Under the pieces are notes generated by a model, which was not told the origin of the DNA, ran no database searches, and saw only the letters and a list, made by a program, of their open reading frames with translations. Positions 9,314 through 23,862 of a stretch of DNA of 64,000 nucleotides are shown one piece after another. A program made the translations under genes and the position numbers. Source of the DNA: Sphingomonas sp. R647 (lineage in GTDB: Bacteria > Pseudomonadota > Alphaproteobacteria > Sphingomonadales > Sphingomonadaceae); assembly GCF_020177055.1 (NCBI RefSeq), contig NZ_JAIQXT010000005.1, forward strand, positions 310,001-374,000. Direction: 5' to 3'. The stretch's first letter is position 1; every line of letters starts with the position of its first letter.

Positions 9314-11512
9314 ATGGTTTCGAGAACGAATGCACTGCGCGGGGTCGGCCTCTTCGCGATGACTGCCGCGATGCTGGCGGGAGGGCCGGCGTTCGCGCAG
9401 GAGGCGCAGAGCGACGACGAAGTGCTGATCACCGCGCAGCGCGACAACCAGAGCCAGGTCAGCCGGAGCGGCAAGCTGGGCGCGCTCGGCGATCAGGACG
9501 CAATGGACACGCCCTTTTCGGTCAAGAGCTACAACGCCGCGCTGATCCTCAACCAGCAACCGCAGACGTTGGGCCAGGTTCTCGAAAACGATCCGGCGAT
9601 CCGCGTCAGCACCGCCTTCGGCACGCCCGCCGAGCTGTTCGTGGTCCGCGGGTTCAACCTTGCGTCGGACGATATCGGATTCAACGGCATGTACGGCCTG
9701 ACCCCGCGTCAGTTGGTCGCGCCCGAACTCTATGATCAGGTTCAGGTGCTCAACGGTGCCAGTGCGTTTCTGAATGGCGCGGCACCGGGCGGATCGGGTC
9801 TGGGCGGGGGTATCAACCTCATCTCGAAGCGCGCGGGTGACAAGGATCTCAACCGTGTCACGCTCAACTATGCGGGTACGGCGCATTTCGGCGGCGCGTT
9901 TGATTTCGGGCGGCGCTTCGGCGACGGCGCATTCGGCGTCCGCCTCAACGGCGCGTTCCGCGCCGGCGACACCGCGGTCGATGACGAGTTCCGCCGCGCG
10001 ACGGTGCTGGGCGCGAGCTTCGACTGGAACTCGGGCGGCCTGCGGCTGACCGCCGACTTCGCCTATCAGCGGCTGTTCGTACGCGGCCTGCGCCACAAGG
10101 TCGCGATCCCCACGACGACCACCGTGATCCCCGAAGTGCCGCGCGGCAATGTCAATTACTCGCAGCAATGGCAGACCTATGAACAGCGCGACGTGTTCGG
10201 GATTGTCGGGCTGGAATATGACCTGACCGACAAGGCGATGTTCTATGCCTCGTTCGGCGCGCGCGACGGGATGGAGGCAGGCGTGTCGCTCAACGCGGTT
10301 ACGCTCACCAACCTGGCGACGGGCGCTGCGGTCAGCGCCAACGCGCAGTTCACGCCGCGTACCGACAATAATGAGGCGGCGCAGGCGGGTTTCCGCGTCA
10401 AGGGCGACACGGCGGGCATTTCGCACCAGTTGAACCTTGGTTTCTCGCTCAGCTGGCAGGTCAACCGCAACGCCTATCAACGCTACGACACCTACACGAC
10501 CAACATCTACAACCCGGTTCAGGTCGCGCGTCCGGCGGAGAACGCCGTGCGTGGCGGCAATCTGGTCGATCCTTTCCCGGTCGCACGGACCCGCTATCAC
10601 AGCTTCTACGTCTCCGACACGCTGGGCTTTGCCGACGACATGGTGTTCCTGACGGTCGGTGCGCGCCACCAGATCATCAAGGATCGCCGCTACGCCTATA
10701 ACCAGACCGGCACGATCGCGCCGGGCGGACAGACCAGCCGGTACCAGAAGGGCACGACCACGCCGATCGTCGGGCTTGTCATCAAGCCGAGCGAGGGCAT
10801 CTCGCTTTACGCCAACCGCATCGAGGGACTGGTCGCCGGCAGCGTCGCTCCGGTGGATGCCGCGGTGATCAACTCGGGCGAGGTGTTCGCGCCGTTCAAG
10901 ACCACCCAATATGAGTTCGGCGGCAAGGCGGCGATCGGGAATTTCAACGCCTCCCTCGCCTTCTACCAGCTCAAGCGCCCCAATGCCTTTACCCGCAACA
11001 TCACGCCGGTGCCGACCGCCGGACCGACGCGCATCTTTGTGATCGAGGGTGAGCAGCGCAATCAGGGCGTCGAACTGTCGCTCGACGGGGAGCTGACCGA
11101 GGGGCTGCGCGTCATCGCCGGTGCCGCGATCAACGATGCCAAGCTGACGCGCAACGCCGACGCGACGCTGAACGGCATGAAGGCGGTGGGCGTGCCCGAC
11201 TATACCGCCAACGCCAATGTCGAATGGGACGTCATCGGCGGCCTCACGCTCACCGGCCGCGTGATGCACACCGGGCCGCAGATGGTGACGATGCGCAACA
11301 CGCTGGAATTGGGCGCATGGACCCGCTTCGACCTTGGCGCGCGGTTCGTGACGGTGATGGGCGGCAGCCCGATCACCTTCCGCGCCAATGTCGATAACGT
11401 GCTCAACGATCGTTACTGGGCGGCGTCGTTCACCAGCTTCCCGACCTTCGATGCGTCGCTGCTGCAAGGGCTGCCGCGCACATTCAAACTGTCGGTTACC
11501 GCCGACTTCTAA
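9314..11512 (+). CDS. TonB-dependent siderophore-type receptor
   Basis: Encodes 732 residues. A signal peptide (TAAMLAGGPAFAQEA) is followed by a TonB-box-like EVLITAQRD. The plug domain is at about residues 50-170 (DTPFSVKSYN, LGQVLENDPAIRV, VVRGFNL, LNGASAFLNGAAPGG). A 22-strand-type barrel ends in the typical terminal aromatic LSVTADF. These outer-membrane receptors import ferric siderophores or other scarce ligands using TonB energy. No neighbouring biosynthesis genes or FecIR-type regulators point to a substrate. GGGGAAG precedes the ATG. Confidence 0.93.
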   Translation: MVSRTNALRGVGLFAMTAAMLAGGPAFAQEAQSDDEVLITAQRDNQSQVSRSGKLGALGDQDAMDTPFSVKSYNAALILNQQPQTLGQVLENDPAIRVSTAFGTPAELFVVRGFNLASDDIGFNGMYGLTPRQLVAPELYDQVQVLNGASAFLNGAAPGGSGLGGGINLISKRAGDKDLNRVTLNYAGTAHFGGAFDFGRRFGDGAFGVRLNGAFRAGDTAVDDEFRRATVLGASFDWNSGGLRLTADFAYQRLFVRGLRHKVAIPTTTTVIPEVPRGNVNYSQQWQTYEQRDVFGIVGLEYDLTDKAMFYASFGARDGMEAGVSLNAVTLTNLATGAAVSANAQFTPRTDNNEAAQAGFRVKGDTAGISHQLNLGFSLSWQVNRNAYQRYDTYTTNIYNPVQVARPAENAVRGGNLVDPFPVARTRYHSFYVSDTLGFADDMVFLTVGARHQIIKDRRYAYNQTGTIAPGGQTSRYQKGTTTPIVGLVIKPSEGISLYANRIEGLVAGSVAPVDAAVINSGEVFAPFKTTQYEFGGKAAIGNFNASLAFYQLKRPNAFTRNITPVPTAGPTRIFVIEGEQRNQGVELSLDGELTEGLRVIAGAAINDAKLTRNADATLNGMKAVGVPDYTANANVEWDVIGGLTLTGRVMHTGPQMVTMRNTLELGAWTRFDLGARFVTVMGGSPITFRANVDNVLNDRYWAASFTSFPTFDASLLQGLPRTFKLSVTADF

Positions 11513-11520
11513 GCGAATGG

Positions 11521-11547
11521 GGGGCGCGCATCGCCGATGCGCGCCCC
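11521..11547 (+). terminator. hairpin terminator after TonB receptor gene
   Basis: A perfect 13 bp inverted repeat, GGGGCGCGCATCG / CGATGCGCGCCCC, starts 8 bp after the stop codon. Only a short T-poor tail follows (TTCC), so termination may be partial. Confidence 0.65.
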
Positions 11548-11836
11548 TTCCAGCCGGTTTATCGCACCGCAAAGCAGATCATGGTGACCCGGCTGACCAT
11601 CTGGTAGCTCGACTTGCCCCGCTGCATCGGTTTCCGGCGCCAGCATCCACCGTTCGGGCGAGACGCCTGTTGCGGCACCGGCCGCCAGGTGCCGCGCGAC
11701 TGCGGGCTCGACGAAGAACAGATCGAGCGTCTTGTGGAAGCGGGAATAGTACGGGCGAGCCAGCGCTGGCCCCCGACACAGGACCAGCCACACCAGCCGG
11801 ACGCGTGCCGCGATCGCATTGTTCGGATGAAGGTGG

Positions 11837-11920
11837 TGGTGCCCCTGGCCGGACTCGAACCAGCATGCCTTGCGGCGGTCGATTTTGAGTCGACTGCGTC
11901 TACCATTTCGCCACAGGGGC
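11837..11920 (-). tRNA. tRNA-Leu (anticodon CAA)
   Basis: An 84 nt cloverleaf including an encoded CCA end. The acceptor stem is GCCCCTG/CAGGGGC. The anticodon stem GTCGA/TCGAC closes the loop CTCAAAA, so the anticodon is CAA, reading UUG. A long class II variable arm (CGCCGCAAGGCAT) supports leucine. The T-arm is GCTGG-TTCGAGT-CCGGC. It lies on the opposite strand to rpoB, about 60 bp upstream of the rpoB promoter. Confidence 0.96.
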
Positions 11921-11980
11921 AGCGAGCGAGCGTGGCTAGACGAAGGTCCCGGCTTGGGCAAGCCTTTAAGGCGCATGCGT

Positions 11981-12009
11981 TTGACACTCGCCCTGCCCCG
12001 GCCTATATC
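11981..12009 (+). promoter_or_regulatory. sigma-70 promoter for rpoB
   Basis: TTGACA (11981-11986), a 17 bp spacer, then TATATC (12004-12009). This near-consensus sigma-70 pair points at rpoB. Transcription from about 12016 would give a leader of about 200 nt before ATG 12216. Confidence 0.7.
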
Positions 12010-12019
12010 GCGGCCCTAC

Positions 12020-12080
12020 CCCGTCCGGTCGGGACATGGTGTGCCGTCGCGCAGCGCGCCGTACGAATGGACCGGACGGG
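12020..12080 (+). promoter_or_regulatory. structured 5' leader of rpoB
   Basis: An 11 bp perfect inverted repeat (CCCGTCCGGTC at 12020-12030, GACCGGACGGG at 12070-12080) lies right after the predicted transcription start. A GC-rich sub-hairpin (GCGCAGCGC) lies inside its loop. The position suggests a transcript-leader structure that could tune rpoB expression. The function is inferred. Confidence 0.45.
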
Positions 12081-12215
12081 TATCATAGACGCTTGAGAGG
12101 CTGAGTTTTTCCCCGTTTCGACGAAGGGAATCGCTCGGCCCTTTTCGCGTCTGTTTGCGTGCCTGTCCCGGCGGATACCGGGGCGAAATTCAGGCTGAGA
12201 AGGCGAAAACAGCAC

Positions 12216-15200
12216 ATGGCAACCAAGGCGACCGAAGTTGGCGCGGCAACCCGCGCGAGCTCCAGCGGCACTGCAAAGCGCCGCATCCGCAAAGTGTTCG
12301 GCGATCTCCACGAGGTCGTGCAGATGCCGAACCTGATCGAGGTTCAGCGCGAATCCTACGAACAGTTCCTGCGGTCGGACCCGTCGATCGGTTATGTTTC
12401 GGGCCTGGAAAAGACGCTGCGCAGCGTGTTCCCGATCCGCGACTTCGCCGGCACGGCCGAGCTCGACTTCGTGACCTACGAGCTTGAGCATCCCAAGTTC
12501 GACGTCGAGGAATGCCGTCAGCGCGGCATCACTTACGCCGCGCCGATGCGCGTTACCCTTCGCCTGATCGTGTTCGAGGTCGATCCCGATACCGATGCCC
12601 GCTCGGTCCTCGATATCAAGGAGCAGGACGTCTACATGGGCGACATGCCCCTGATGACGGGCAACGGCACCTTCTTCATCAACGGCACCGAGCGCGTGAT
12701 CGTGTCGCAGATGCACCGTTCGCCGGGCGTCCTGTTCGACCATGATCGCGGCAAGACCCACGCGTCGGGCAAGTACCTCTTCGCCGCACGCGTGATCCCG
12801 TATCGCGGCTCGTGGCTCGACTTCGAGTTCGACGCCAAGGACATCGTCAACGTCCGTATCGACCGCAAGCGCAAGCTGCCGGTCACGACGCTGCTGTATG
12901 CGCTGGGCCTGAACAGCGAACAGATCCTCAACCACTTCTACAACACCGTCACCTATGTGCGCGGTCCAGGTGGCTGGCAGATCCCGTTCGCGCCGGAAAA
13001 CTGGCGCGGTGCCAAGCCGATGTTCGACATCGTCGACGCCAAGTCGGGCGAAGTGATCTTCCCCGCGGGCCAGAAGATCAGCCCGCGCGCTGCCAACAAG
13101 GCGGGCAAGGACGGTCTTGAGACGCTGCTGATCCCGACCGAGGAAATCTTCGGCCGCTACAGCGCGTTCGACCTGATCAACGAGTCGACCGGCGAGATCT
13201 ACATCGAGGCGGGCGACGAAGTGTCGGCCGAAAATCTCGAACTGCTCGACAAGGCCGGCATCGATCGCATCGAGCTGCTCGACATCGACCACATTTCGAC
13301 CGGTCCCTGGATCCGCAACACGCTCAAGGTCGACAAGGCCGAAGAGCGCGAGCAGGCGCTGTCCGACATCTATCGCGTCATGCGCCCCGGCGAGCCGCCG
13401 ACGCTTGAGACTGCAGAGTCGCTGTTCGGCGGCCTGTTCTTCGATCCGGAGCGCTACGACCTGTCGGCCGTGGGCCGCGTGAAGCTGAACATGCGCCTCG
13501 ACCTCGACGCCGAGGACACGGTGACGACGCTGCGCGTCGACGACATCCTCGCGGTGGTCAAGACGCTGGTCGACCTCAAGGACGGCAAGGGCGAAGTCGA
13601 CGACATCGACAACCTCGGCAACCGCCGCGTGCGTTCGGTGGGCGAGTTGCTGGAGAACCAGTATCGCGTCGGCCTGCTGCGCATGGAGCGTGCGGTCAAG
13701 GAGCGCATGTCGTCGGTCGACGTCTCGACGGTCATGCCGAACGACCTGATCAACGCGAAGCCTGCGGTTGCCGCGGTGCGCGAGTTCTTTGGCTCGTCGC
13801 AGCTGTCGCAGTTCATGGATCAGACCAACCCGCTGTCCGAAGTCACCCACAAGCGCCGCGTGTCGGCGCTTGGCCCGGGCGGTCTGACGCGTGAGCGCGC
13901 TGGCTTCGAAGTCCGCGACGTTCACCCGACCCATTATGGCCGCATCTGCCCGATTGAGACGCCGGAAGGCCCGAACATCGGTCTGATCAACAGCCTCGCG
14001 ACCTTCAGCCGCGTGAACAAGTACGGCTTCATCGAGACGCCGTACCGCAAGGTGATCGACGGCAAGGTGACCGACGAGGTCGTCTATCTGTCGGCAATGG
14101 AAGAGGCCAAGCACACCATCGCGCAGGCTTCGGCCGAAACCGATAGTGAGAAGCGCTTCACCGAGGATCTGGTCTCGGCGCGTCAGGCGGGCGAGTTCCT
14201 GATGGCGCTGCCCGACACGGTCACGCTGATGGACGTGTCGCCGAAGCAGCTGGTTTCGGTCGCTGCATCGCTGATCCCGTTCCTGGAAAATGACGACGCC
14301 AACCGCGCGCTCATGGGCTCGAACATGCAGCGCCAGGCGGTGCCGCTGGTCAAGGCCGAGGCACCGTTCGTCGGCACCGGTATGGAAGAGACCGTCGCCC
14401 GTGACTCGGGCGCCGCAATCGGTGCACGCCGTGGCGGCGTCGTCGATCAGGTCGATGCCAGCCGTATCGTCATCCGCGCCACCGGCGAAGTGTCGGCGGA
14501 AGAAAGCGGCGTCGACATTTACACGCTGATGAAGTTCGAGCGTTCGAACCAGTCGACCTGCATCAACCAGCGTCCGCTGGTGAAGGTGGGCGATCTGGTC
14601 AATGCCGGCGACATCATCGCCGACGGCCCGTCGACCGAGTTCGGCGAGCTGGCGCTGGGCCGCAACGTGCTCGTCGCGTTCATGCCGTGGAACGGCTACA
14701 ACTATGAGGATTCGATCCTCATCAACGAGCGGATCGTGAAGGACGACGTGTTCACGTCGATCCATATCGACGAGTTCGAAGTGATGGCCCGCGACACCAA
14801 GCTGGGGCCGGAGGACATCACCCGCGACATCCCGAACGTCGGTGAAGAAGCGCTGCGCAACCTCGACGAGGCGGGCATCGTGTACATCGGCGCCGAGGTT
14901 GAGCCGGGCGACATTCTGGTCGGCAAGATCACGCCGAAGGGCGAGAGCCCGATGACGCCGGAAGAGAAGCTGCTCCGCGCGATCTTCGGTGAAAAGGCCA
15001 GCGACGTGCGTGACACCTCGCTTCGCCTGCCGCCGGGCGTTGCCGGTACGATCGTCGACGTCCGCGTCTTCAATCGTCACGGCATCGACAAGGACGAGCG
15101 CGCGATGGCGATCGAGCGCGAAGAGATCGAGCGCCTGAAGAAGGACAGCGACGACGAGCGCAACATCCTCAACCGCGCCACCTGGTCGCGGCTGCGCGAG

Positions 15201-16400
15201 ATGCTGCTCGGTCAGGTCGCGACCGGCGTGCCGAAGGGCCTGAAGAAGGGCTCCGAGATCGATCAGGATCTGCTCGACAGCGTCGACCGCCACGAGTGGT
15301 GGAAGTTCGCCGTCCAGGACGACAAGGTCCAGGGCGATCTGGAGACGGTCAAGGCGCAGTATGACGAGGCCGTCAAGCGCATCAAGGACAAGTTCGAGGA
15401 CCGCCGCGAGAAGCTCGAGCGGGGCGACGAGCTGCCGCCGGGCGTGCTGAAGATGGTCAAGGTGTTCGTCGCGGTGAAGCGCAAGCTGCAGCCGGGCGAC
15501 AAGATGGCCGGCCGTCACGGTAACAAGGGCATCATCAGCCGCATCCTGCCGCAGGAGGACATGCCGTTCCTTGAGGACGGGACTCCGGTCGACTTCGTGC
15601 TCAACCCGCTGGGCGTGCCGTCGCGTATGAACGTCGGACAGATCTTCGAAACGCATCTTGGCTGGGCCGCGCGCGGTCTGGGCAAGAAGATCGGCGAGGC
15701 GCTGGACGCATGGCGTGAGGCAAATCCGAACCCGCAGGCGGGCGAAGCCCCCGAAGCGGTCAAGGAACTGCTGCTCGAAATCTACGGCGACAACTATGCC
15801 GAGCAGATCAAGAGCCGCGACACCGCATCGCTGATCGATCTGGCGCAGAATGTCCGTGGCGGCGTTCCGATGGGCACCCCGGTGTTCGACGGCGCGGTCG
15901 AAGCGGACGTGACCGACATGCTCCGGCTCGCCGGACTGGACGAGAGCGGCCAGGTCGACCTGTTCGATGGACGCACGGGCGACATGTTCGACCGCAAGGT
16001 GACCGTCGGGTACAAGTATGTGCTCAAGCTGCACCACCTGGTCGACGACAAGATCCACGCACGGTCGATCGGTCCGTACTCGCTCGTCACCCAGCAGCCG
16101 CTGGGCGGTAAGGCGCAGTTCGGTGGCCAGCGCTTCGGCGAAATGGAGGTCTGGGCGCTGCAGGCGTACGGTGCCGCCTACACGCTGCAGGAAATGCTGA
16201 CGGTGAAGTCCGACGACGTGGTCGGCCGCACCAAGGTCTATGAGGCGATCGTCAAGGGTGACGACACGTTCGAGGCCGGCATCCCCGAGAGCTTCAACGT
16301 GCTCGTCAAGGAAATGCGCTCGCTCGGCCTCAATGTCGAACTCAAGACCAATGAGGATCTTGGCTTCGGCGAGGACGGCCACGCGATCGCGGCGGAGTAG
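12216..16400 (+). CDS. rpoB: RNA polymerase beta subunit
   Basis: Encodes 1,394 residues from ATG 12216 (MATKATEVG), chosen because family similarity begins at [11 protein letters not shown] and GAGAAGG precedes it. It is the catalytic-core beta subunit. The rifampicin-pocket segment is present ([20 protein letters not shown] and [19 protein letters not shown]), as are [26 protein letters not shown] and the C-terminal clamp region [20 protein letters not shown]. Codon use is strongly biased, as for highly expressed genes. rplJ and rplL are not upstream; instead there is a tRNA-Leu on the other strand and a dedicated promoter. Confidence 0.99.
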   Translation: MATKATEVGAATRASSSGTAKRRIRKVFGDLHEVVQMPNLIEVQRESYEQFLRSDPSIGYVSGLEKTLRSVFPIRDFAGTAELDFVTYELEHPKFDVEECRQRGITYAAPMRVTLRLIVFEVDPDTDARSVLDIKEQDVYMGDMPLMTGNGTFFINGTERVIVSQMHRSPGVLFDHDRGKTHASGKYLFAARVIPYRGSWLDFEFDAKDIVNVRIDRKRKLPVTTLLYALGLNSEQILNHFYNTVTYVRGPGGWQIPFAPENWRGAKPMFDIVDAKSGEVIFPAGQKISPRAANKAGKDGLETLLIPTEEIFGRYSAFDLINESTGEIYIEAGDEVSAENLELLDKAGIDRIELLDIDHISTGPWIRNTLKVDKAEEREQALSDIYRVMRPGEPPTLETAESLFGGLFFDPERYDLSAVGRVKLNMRLDLDAEDTVTTLRVDDILAVVKTLVDLKDGKGEVDDIDNLGNRRVRSVGELLENQYRVGLLRMERAVKERMSSVDVSTVMPNDLINAKPAVAAVREFFGSSQLSQFMDQTNPLSEVTHKRRVSALGPGGLTRERAGFEVRDVHPTHYGRICPIETPEGPNIGLINSLATFSRVNKYGFIETPYRKVIDGKVTDEVVYLSAMEEAKHTIAQASAETDSEKRFTEDLVSARQAGEFLMALPDTVTLMDVSPKQLVSVAASLIPFLENDDANRALMGSNMQRQAVPLVKAEAPFVGTGMEETVARDSGAAIGARRGGVVDQVDASRIVIRATGEVSAEESGVDIYTLMKFERSNQSTCINQRPLVKVGDLVNAGDIIADGPSTEFGELALGRNVLVAFMPWNGYNYEDSILINERIVKDDVFTSIHIDEFEVMARDTKLGPEDITRDIPNVGEEALRNLDEAGIVYIGAEVEPGDILVGKITPKGESPMTPEEKLLRAIFGEKASDVRDTSLRLPPGVAGTIVDVRVFNRHGIDKDERAMAIEREEIERLKKDSDDERNILNRATWSRLREMLLGQVATGVPKGLKKGSEIDQDLLDSVDRHEWWKFAVQDDKVQGDLETVKAQYDEAVKRIKDKFEDRREKLERGDELPPGVLKMVKVFVAVKRKLQPGDKMAGRHGNKGIISRILPQEDMPFLEDGTPVDFVLNPLGVPSRMNVGQIFETHLGWAARGLGKKIGEALDAWREANPNPQAGEAPEAVKELLLEIYGDNYAEQIKSRDTASLIDLAQNVRGGVPMGTPVFDGAVEADVTDMLRLAGLDESGQVDLFDGRTGDMFDRKVTVGYKYVLKLHHLVDDKIHARSIGPYSLVTQQPLGGKAQFGGQRFGEMEVWALQAYGAAYTLQEMLTVKSDDVVGRTKVYEAIVKGDDTFEAGIPESFNVLVKEMRSLGLNVELKTNEDLGFGEDGHAIAAE

Positions 16401-16409
16401 GAATAGGCC

Positions 16410-16631
16410 ATGCGCATTGACCTTCAAAAGCCAATCACGCTTCCTCGCTGGCAGTGGCTCATGCCAAATCTGACAGCGATGATTTTCGCGATGATCGTGC
16501 TTTTGAAAAGCGATGCGTTTGGCTCGTTCCAACCGACCGCTGAGCCTGTTCTGCTGGCCATTGTCGGCATGCTCTTGATCGCAGCGGTTGTGGTGCTGGT
16601 TGCAGCTTTCAAAGCCCAATCCAGCAACTAA
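16410..16631 (+). CDS. small two-helix membrane protein between rpoB and rpoC
   Basis: Encodes 73 residues. Two hydrophobic segments (about residues 19-33, LTAMIFAMIVLLKSD, and 46-66, PVLLAIVGMLLIAAVVVLVA) predict a small inner-membrane hairpin with a positively charged N-terminus. The ATG follows the rpoB stop by 9 bp and is preceded by GGAGTAGGAATAGG, so it is very likely co-transcribed and translated. Codon use (CAA, AAA, CCA, TTG, GCA) is much less biased than in rpoB and rpoC, which suggests weak expression or later arrival. I do not recognise the family. Confidence 0.7.
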   Translation: MRIDLQKPITLPRWQWLMPNLTAMIFAMIVLLKSDAFGSFQPTAEPVLLAIVGMLLIAAVVVLVAAFKAQSSN

Positions 16632-16656
16632 ATTTGCCTCTACCGAGGGATAGAAA

Positions 16657-20937
<4,281 letters not shown>

Positions 20938-20972
20938 TCGCCCGCGTTCAGCGCCCCGCTGACACAAAAAAG

Positions 20973-21007
20973 GCCGCCGCCCGACAGATCGGGCGGCGGC
21001 TTTTTTG
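20973..21007 (+). terminator. bidirectional rho-independent terminator after rpoC
   Basis: A perfect 12 bp stem, GCCGCCGCCCGA / TCGGGCGGCGGC, with a CAGA loop. It is flanked by an A6 run on the left and a T6 run on the right, so it can end both rpoC and the leftward porin transcript. Confidence 0.93.
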
Positions 21008-21057
21008 TTGGGTCGGGGTCAGGCGGGAGGGTCGCTGACGCGCCCTCCCCCGCCCGG

Positions 21058-22431
21058 TCAGAAGAAAGTCGACAGCGTCAGATAGCCAAAGCGCATGTCG
21101 CCAGTCGCCGGGGCATTGGGGGCGTCGGTCAGGAACCGCCCCTTGGCGAGCCACGCCGCGCCCGCCTCGACCCGCAGCCGCTTGGGTACCAGCCAGTTGC
21201 GCACGCGCCCCTCGATCTGCGTACCGGCATCGCGGCCCGACGCGCCGCTCGCGTCACGGACCGAAGTTGCGGCAAAGCTGTCGGTGGCCGACGCCAGCAT
21301 GAACTTGCGCGCCTTGACCGAGAAGTCCCACGCCTTGCTCGGCTTCGCTTCGAGCGCGATGCCGGGGCTGACGATGTTGGACCAGCTGGCCGGGCCATAG
21401 AGGCTCAATGGGCCGTAATCGCCACGGCGCCCGCCGAACAGCGGATCGAAGCGACGATAATCGGTCGCGCTGGTGTCGCCGCTGGCATAGCCGACGAACG
21501 CAGTCACGCGCGGGGTCCAGCCCGAGGCAAAGGTGTAGCCGATCTCGACATTGGCCATGCCCGCACGCACCTTGCGATCGAGCACGTCGCTCGCCGAGGT
21601 CGATCCGCGCGTCGTGCCGCGCTGAAGCGCGCCTTCAAGTTCGAAATCGAGCTTGCCCTTGCCCGCGGCGCGGTTCACCCGGCCGCCAAAGGTAAACAGG
21701 TCGCGGTTGCGGGTCGCCCGTCCAGCGCGGTCGCGCTCGTCCAGCCCATAGGCAAAGACCTCGGCATTGGCGCCCGCCAGTGCCTTGGCGCGGGTGAACG
21801 ATCCGCCCCAGAAATGCACCCCGGCATTGGCGCGATCCAGCTCGACCTGGTTATCCTCGATCGAGGCGCGGTCCGACGGCAGCTTGTCGAACGGACGCAC
21901 CGCGATCAGCTGAAGCCGGTCGCCACGCTTGCTGCTCCAGTCGAGATTGGCGCCGAGGAAACTGTTGGGCGAATTGGACCAGTCGGGCCGGTCGAGCAGA
22001 CGGCCCGACCCGGACGAGGCGGTGAAGCGGCCAAGACGCAGCACGCCCTTGCCCTTCTGGTCCGCGACCGTGCCGAGGTCGATGCCGAGATACGCCTGAA
22101 GCGGCTCAAGCGCGTTGGACTCGCTGGTCCCCGCGGTCGACTGGCCATGCTGGAAATAGCTGCGCGCATCGTCGATTTCGCCGGTGATGTGAACGCCGCC
22201 AAAGTCATAGCTGGCCGTGATCAGCGTGCGGAACGAGAGCATCGCGTCGCTGTCGGGCGCATTGGGACGGACCTGTCCCTCCACCACCTCGGCGCGCGCA
22301 CGGACGCTGCCTTCGATGGAGAAGCCGGTCGCATCGGCATCCTTGCCCGATCCAGCCTGCGCAGTCCCTGCCCCGCCGACCAGCAGCGCGAACGCCGCGC
22401 CGCTCAACATGGCGGTGTACCCTGTCTTCAT
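21058..22431 (-). CDS. alginate-export-type outer-membrane porin
   Basis: Encodes 457 residues from ATG 22431, chosen because GAGGAT sits 7 bp upstream and a signal peptide follows directly (cleavage near GTAQA-GSG). The mature part is a beta-barrel of the alginate export (AlgE-like) group: an ITGEIDDARSYF strand, a QAYLGIDLGTVADQKGKGVLRLGRFTA-like segment read as AYLGIDLG and LRLGRF, and a final FGYLTLSTFF ending in aromatic F. It probably forms an anion or oligosaccharide pore; the substrate is unknown. A second member of this family is at 47,696-48,910. Confidence 0.82.
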   Translation of the reverse strand: MKTGYTAMLSGAAFALLVGGAGTAQAGSGKDADATGFSIEGSVRARAEVVEGQVRPNAPDSDAMLSFRTLITASYDFGGVHITGEIDDARSYFQHGQSTAGTSESNALEPLQAYLGIDLGTVADQKGKGVLRLGRFTASSGSGRLLDRPDWSNSPNSFLGANLDWSSKRGDRLQLIAVRPFDKLPSDRASIEDNQVELDRANAGVHFWGGSFTRAKALAGANAEVFAYGLDERDRAGRATRNRDLFTFGGRVNRAAGKGKLDFELEGALQRGTTRGSTSASDVLDRKVRAGMANVEIGYTFASGWTPRVTAFVGYASGDTSATDYRRFDPLFGGRRGDYGPLSLYGPASWSNIVSPGIALEAKPSKAWDFSVKARKFMLASATDSFAATSVRDASGASGRDAGTQIEGRVRNWLVPKRLRVEAGAAWLAKGRFLTDAPNAPATGDMRFGYLTLSTFF

Positions 22432-22599
22432 GCGTGATATCCTCAACCTGAAATCCGAACCTCTTTATAGACGACGCGGCGACGAATCGGCGGCGAGGCG
22501 CGGCAATCGAGGGTAAGAGACTGGCGGTTTACCGCGATACTACCGGTACAACTTCCCTTCAGCAGCTAAAGCCAAGTATAATTACAGTAGCGCCGCCCT

Positions 22600-23757
22600 T
22601 CAGAACTCGAACGTCGTCCGCAGGCCAGCGACCAGCACCGCGCCGCGCCCCCGCTCCCCGGCGGGATTGACGACCAGCTGAAGGTCCGGCTGGATGCTGA
22701 GCCAGGGCGCGAGGCGATCAGAATAGGTCAGCTCGAACGCGGTTTCAGCAGCCACGCTCTCGATCCCGTCCGCAGCGAGCACACGGCGATAGCCGTGCGC
22801 AAGATAGGCCTGATTGACGCCGAACGAGAGCTGCGCGTCTTCCCGGCCCGCAAACAGGCGGGTCATCAGCATCCCCGCCTGCCAGCCGCCGCGAAACGGC
22901 GTGGTCCGGCCATCGGAGATGCCGACGCGCGCAAAGGCGGCGATGCCCGGCACGCCCTCACGATCGCGCACCTGCACCTCGCCAATCGCATAGACGCCCC
23001 ACGCCGTCCGCTGAACCGGGTCGCCCGCTCCATCGGTTGCGTGAATATCGTCATGCCGGTCGGTATAACCCCAGCCACCCACGCCCAATTTGCCGCGTTC
23101 GTTGGCGATCCCGACTTCGCCGATCAGCAGCGCGCCAAAGTCAAAGTCGAGGTTGACGCCCTGAGGATCGCCCAGCGTCCCGGCAGCGGCATTGAGGACC
23201 GCAAACCGCGCATAACTGCCCCGCGTGTCGAGCTGCCGCTCGATCCGCACCGCGAGCGCGGTTGAGGGAAAGATCGACGGCCCATTGGCGCCGGTCGCAG
23301 CGATTTCCGATCCCACACCGAATGCGGGCGCGATCAGCAATCCCGCCGCGTCGTTCGAATAGAATTCGCTGTTGAGGTCGTACAGACCCAGGCGAACGCT
23401 CGTGCGCGCGCCCAACTGCTGTTCGACCCACGCCTCGAACAACCGCAGCCGCTGACTCGCCACCTCGATATTGTTCACGCCCTGAAGTGTCGCGGCACGA
23501 TCATTGGGCACGCCGCCGAGATTGTTCAGCACATGAACATGCGCCTGCCCACCGCTCCAGCCAAGCAGCGCATCGAGATCAAGATCGGCGACAACATCCA
23601 GATTATCCAACAGAAAAATATCGTCGGCACCACGTTCCGATACCGCAACGACGTCGACCGTTTCGACCGCCGAAATCTGGAAAGCGTCTTCGGAAAGTGC
23701 AGGATGTGCATGAATCGCAATGCAAAATGCGATTACTTTGAACAATCTAGTTCGCAT
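22600..23757 (-). CDS. OprB-family carbohydrate porin
   Basis: Encodes 385 residues from ATG 23757, which has GAGGAG 6 bp upstream; ATG 23781 is in frame but has no such site. A signal peptide is followed by a 16-strand-type barrel of the carbohydrate-selective OprB group (RTSVRLGLYDLNSEFYSND, GPSIFPSTALAVRI, GVNQAYLAHGYRR, AFELTYSDRLAPWLSIQPDLQ read in parts) and ends in FEF. It would allow sugar entry across the outer membrane. No sugar-use genes are adjacent. Confidence 0.88.
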   Translation of the reverse strand: MRTRLFKVIAFCIAIHAHPALSEDAFQISAVETVDVVAVSERGADDIFLLDNLDVVADLDLDALLGWSGGQAHVHVLNNLGGVPNDRAATLQGVNNIEVASQRLRLFEAWVEQQLGARTSVRLGLYDLNSEFYSNDAAGLLIAPAFGVGSEIAATGANGPSIFPSTALAVRIERQLDTRGSYARFAVLNAAAGTLGDPQGVNLDFDFGALLIGEVGIANERGKLGVGGWGYTDRHDDIHATDGAGDPVQRTAWGVYAIGEVQVRDREGVPGIAAFARVGISDGRTTPFRGGWQAGMLMTRLFAGREDAQLSFGVNQAYLAHGYRRVLAADGIESVAAETAFELTYSDRLAPWLSIQPDLQLVVNPAGERGRGAVLVAGLRTTFEF

Positions 23758-23862
23758 GATCGGCTCCTCAGCCCAGTTCATGCATATTTTAGAAGATGAC
23801 GACCGATTCGGTTCGCAAGTTAACTATAATGATCGTGACTGCCACTTTGAGGTGATGTTGCG

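Noticed and set aside
9089-11572. 827-codon leftward frame
   Set aside because: Antisense to the TonB receptor; low-complexity Arg/His-rich translation without motifs.
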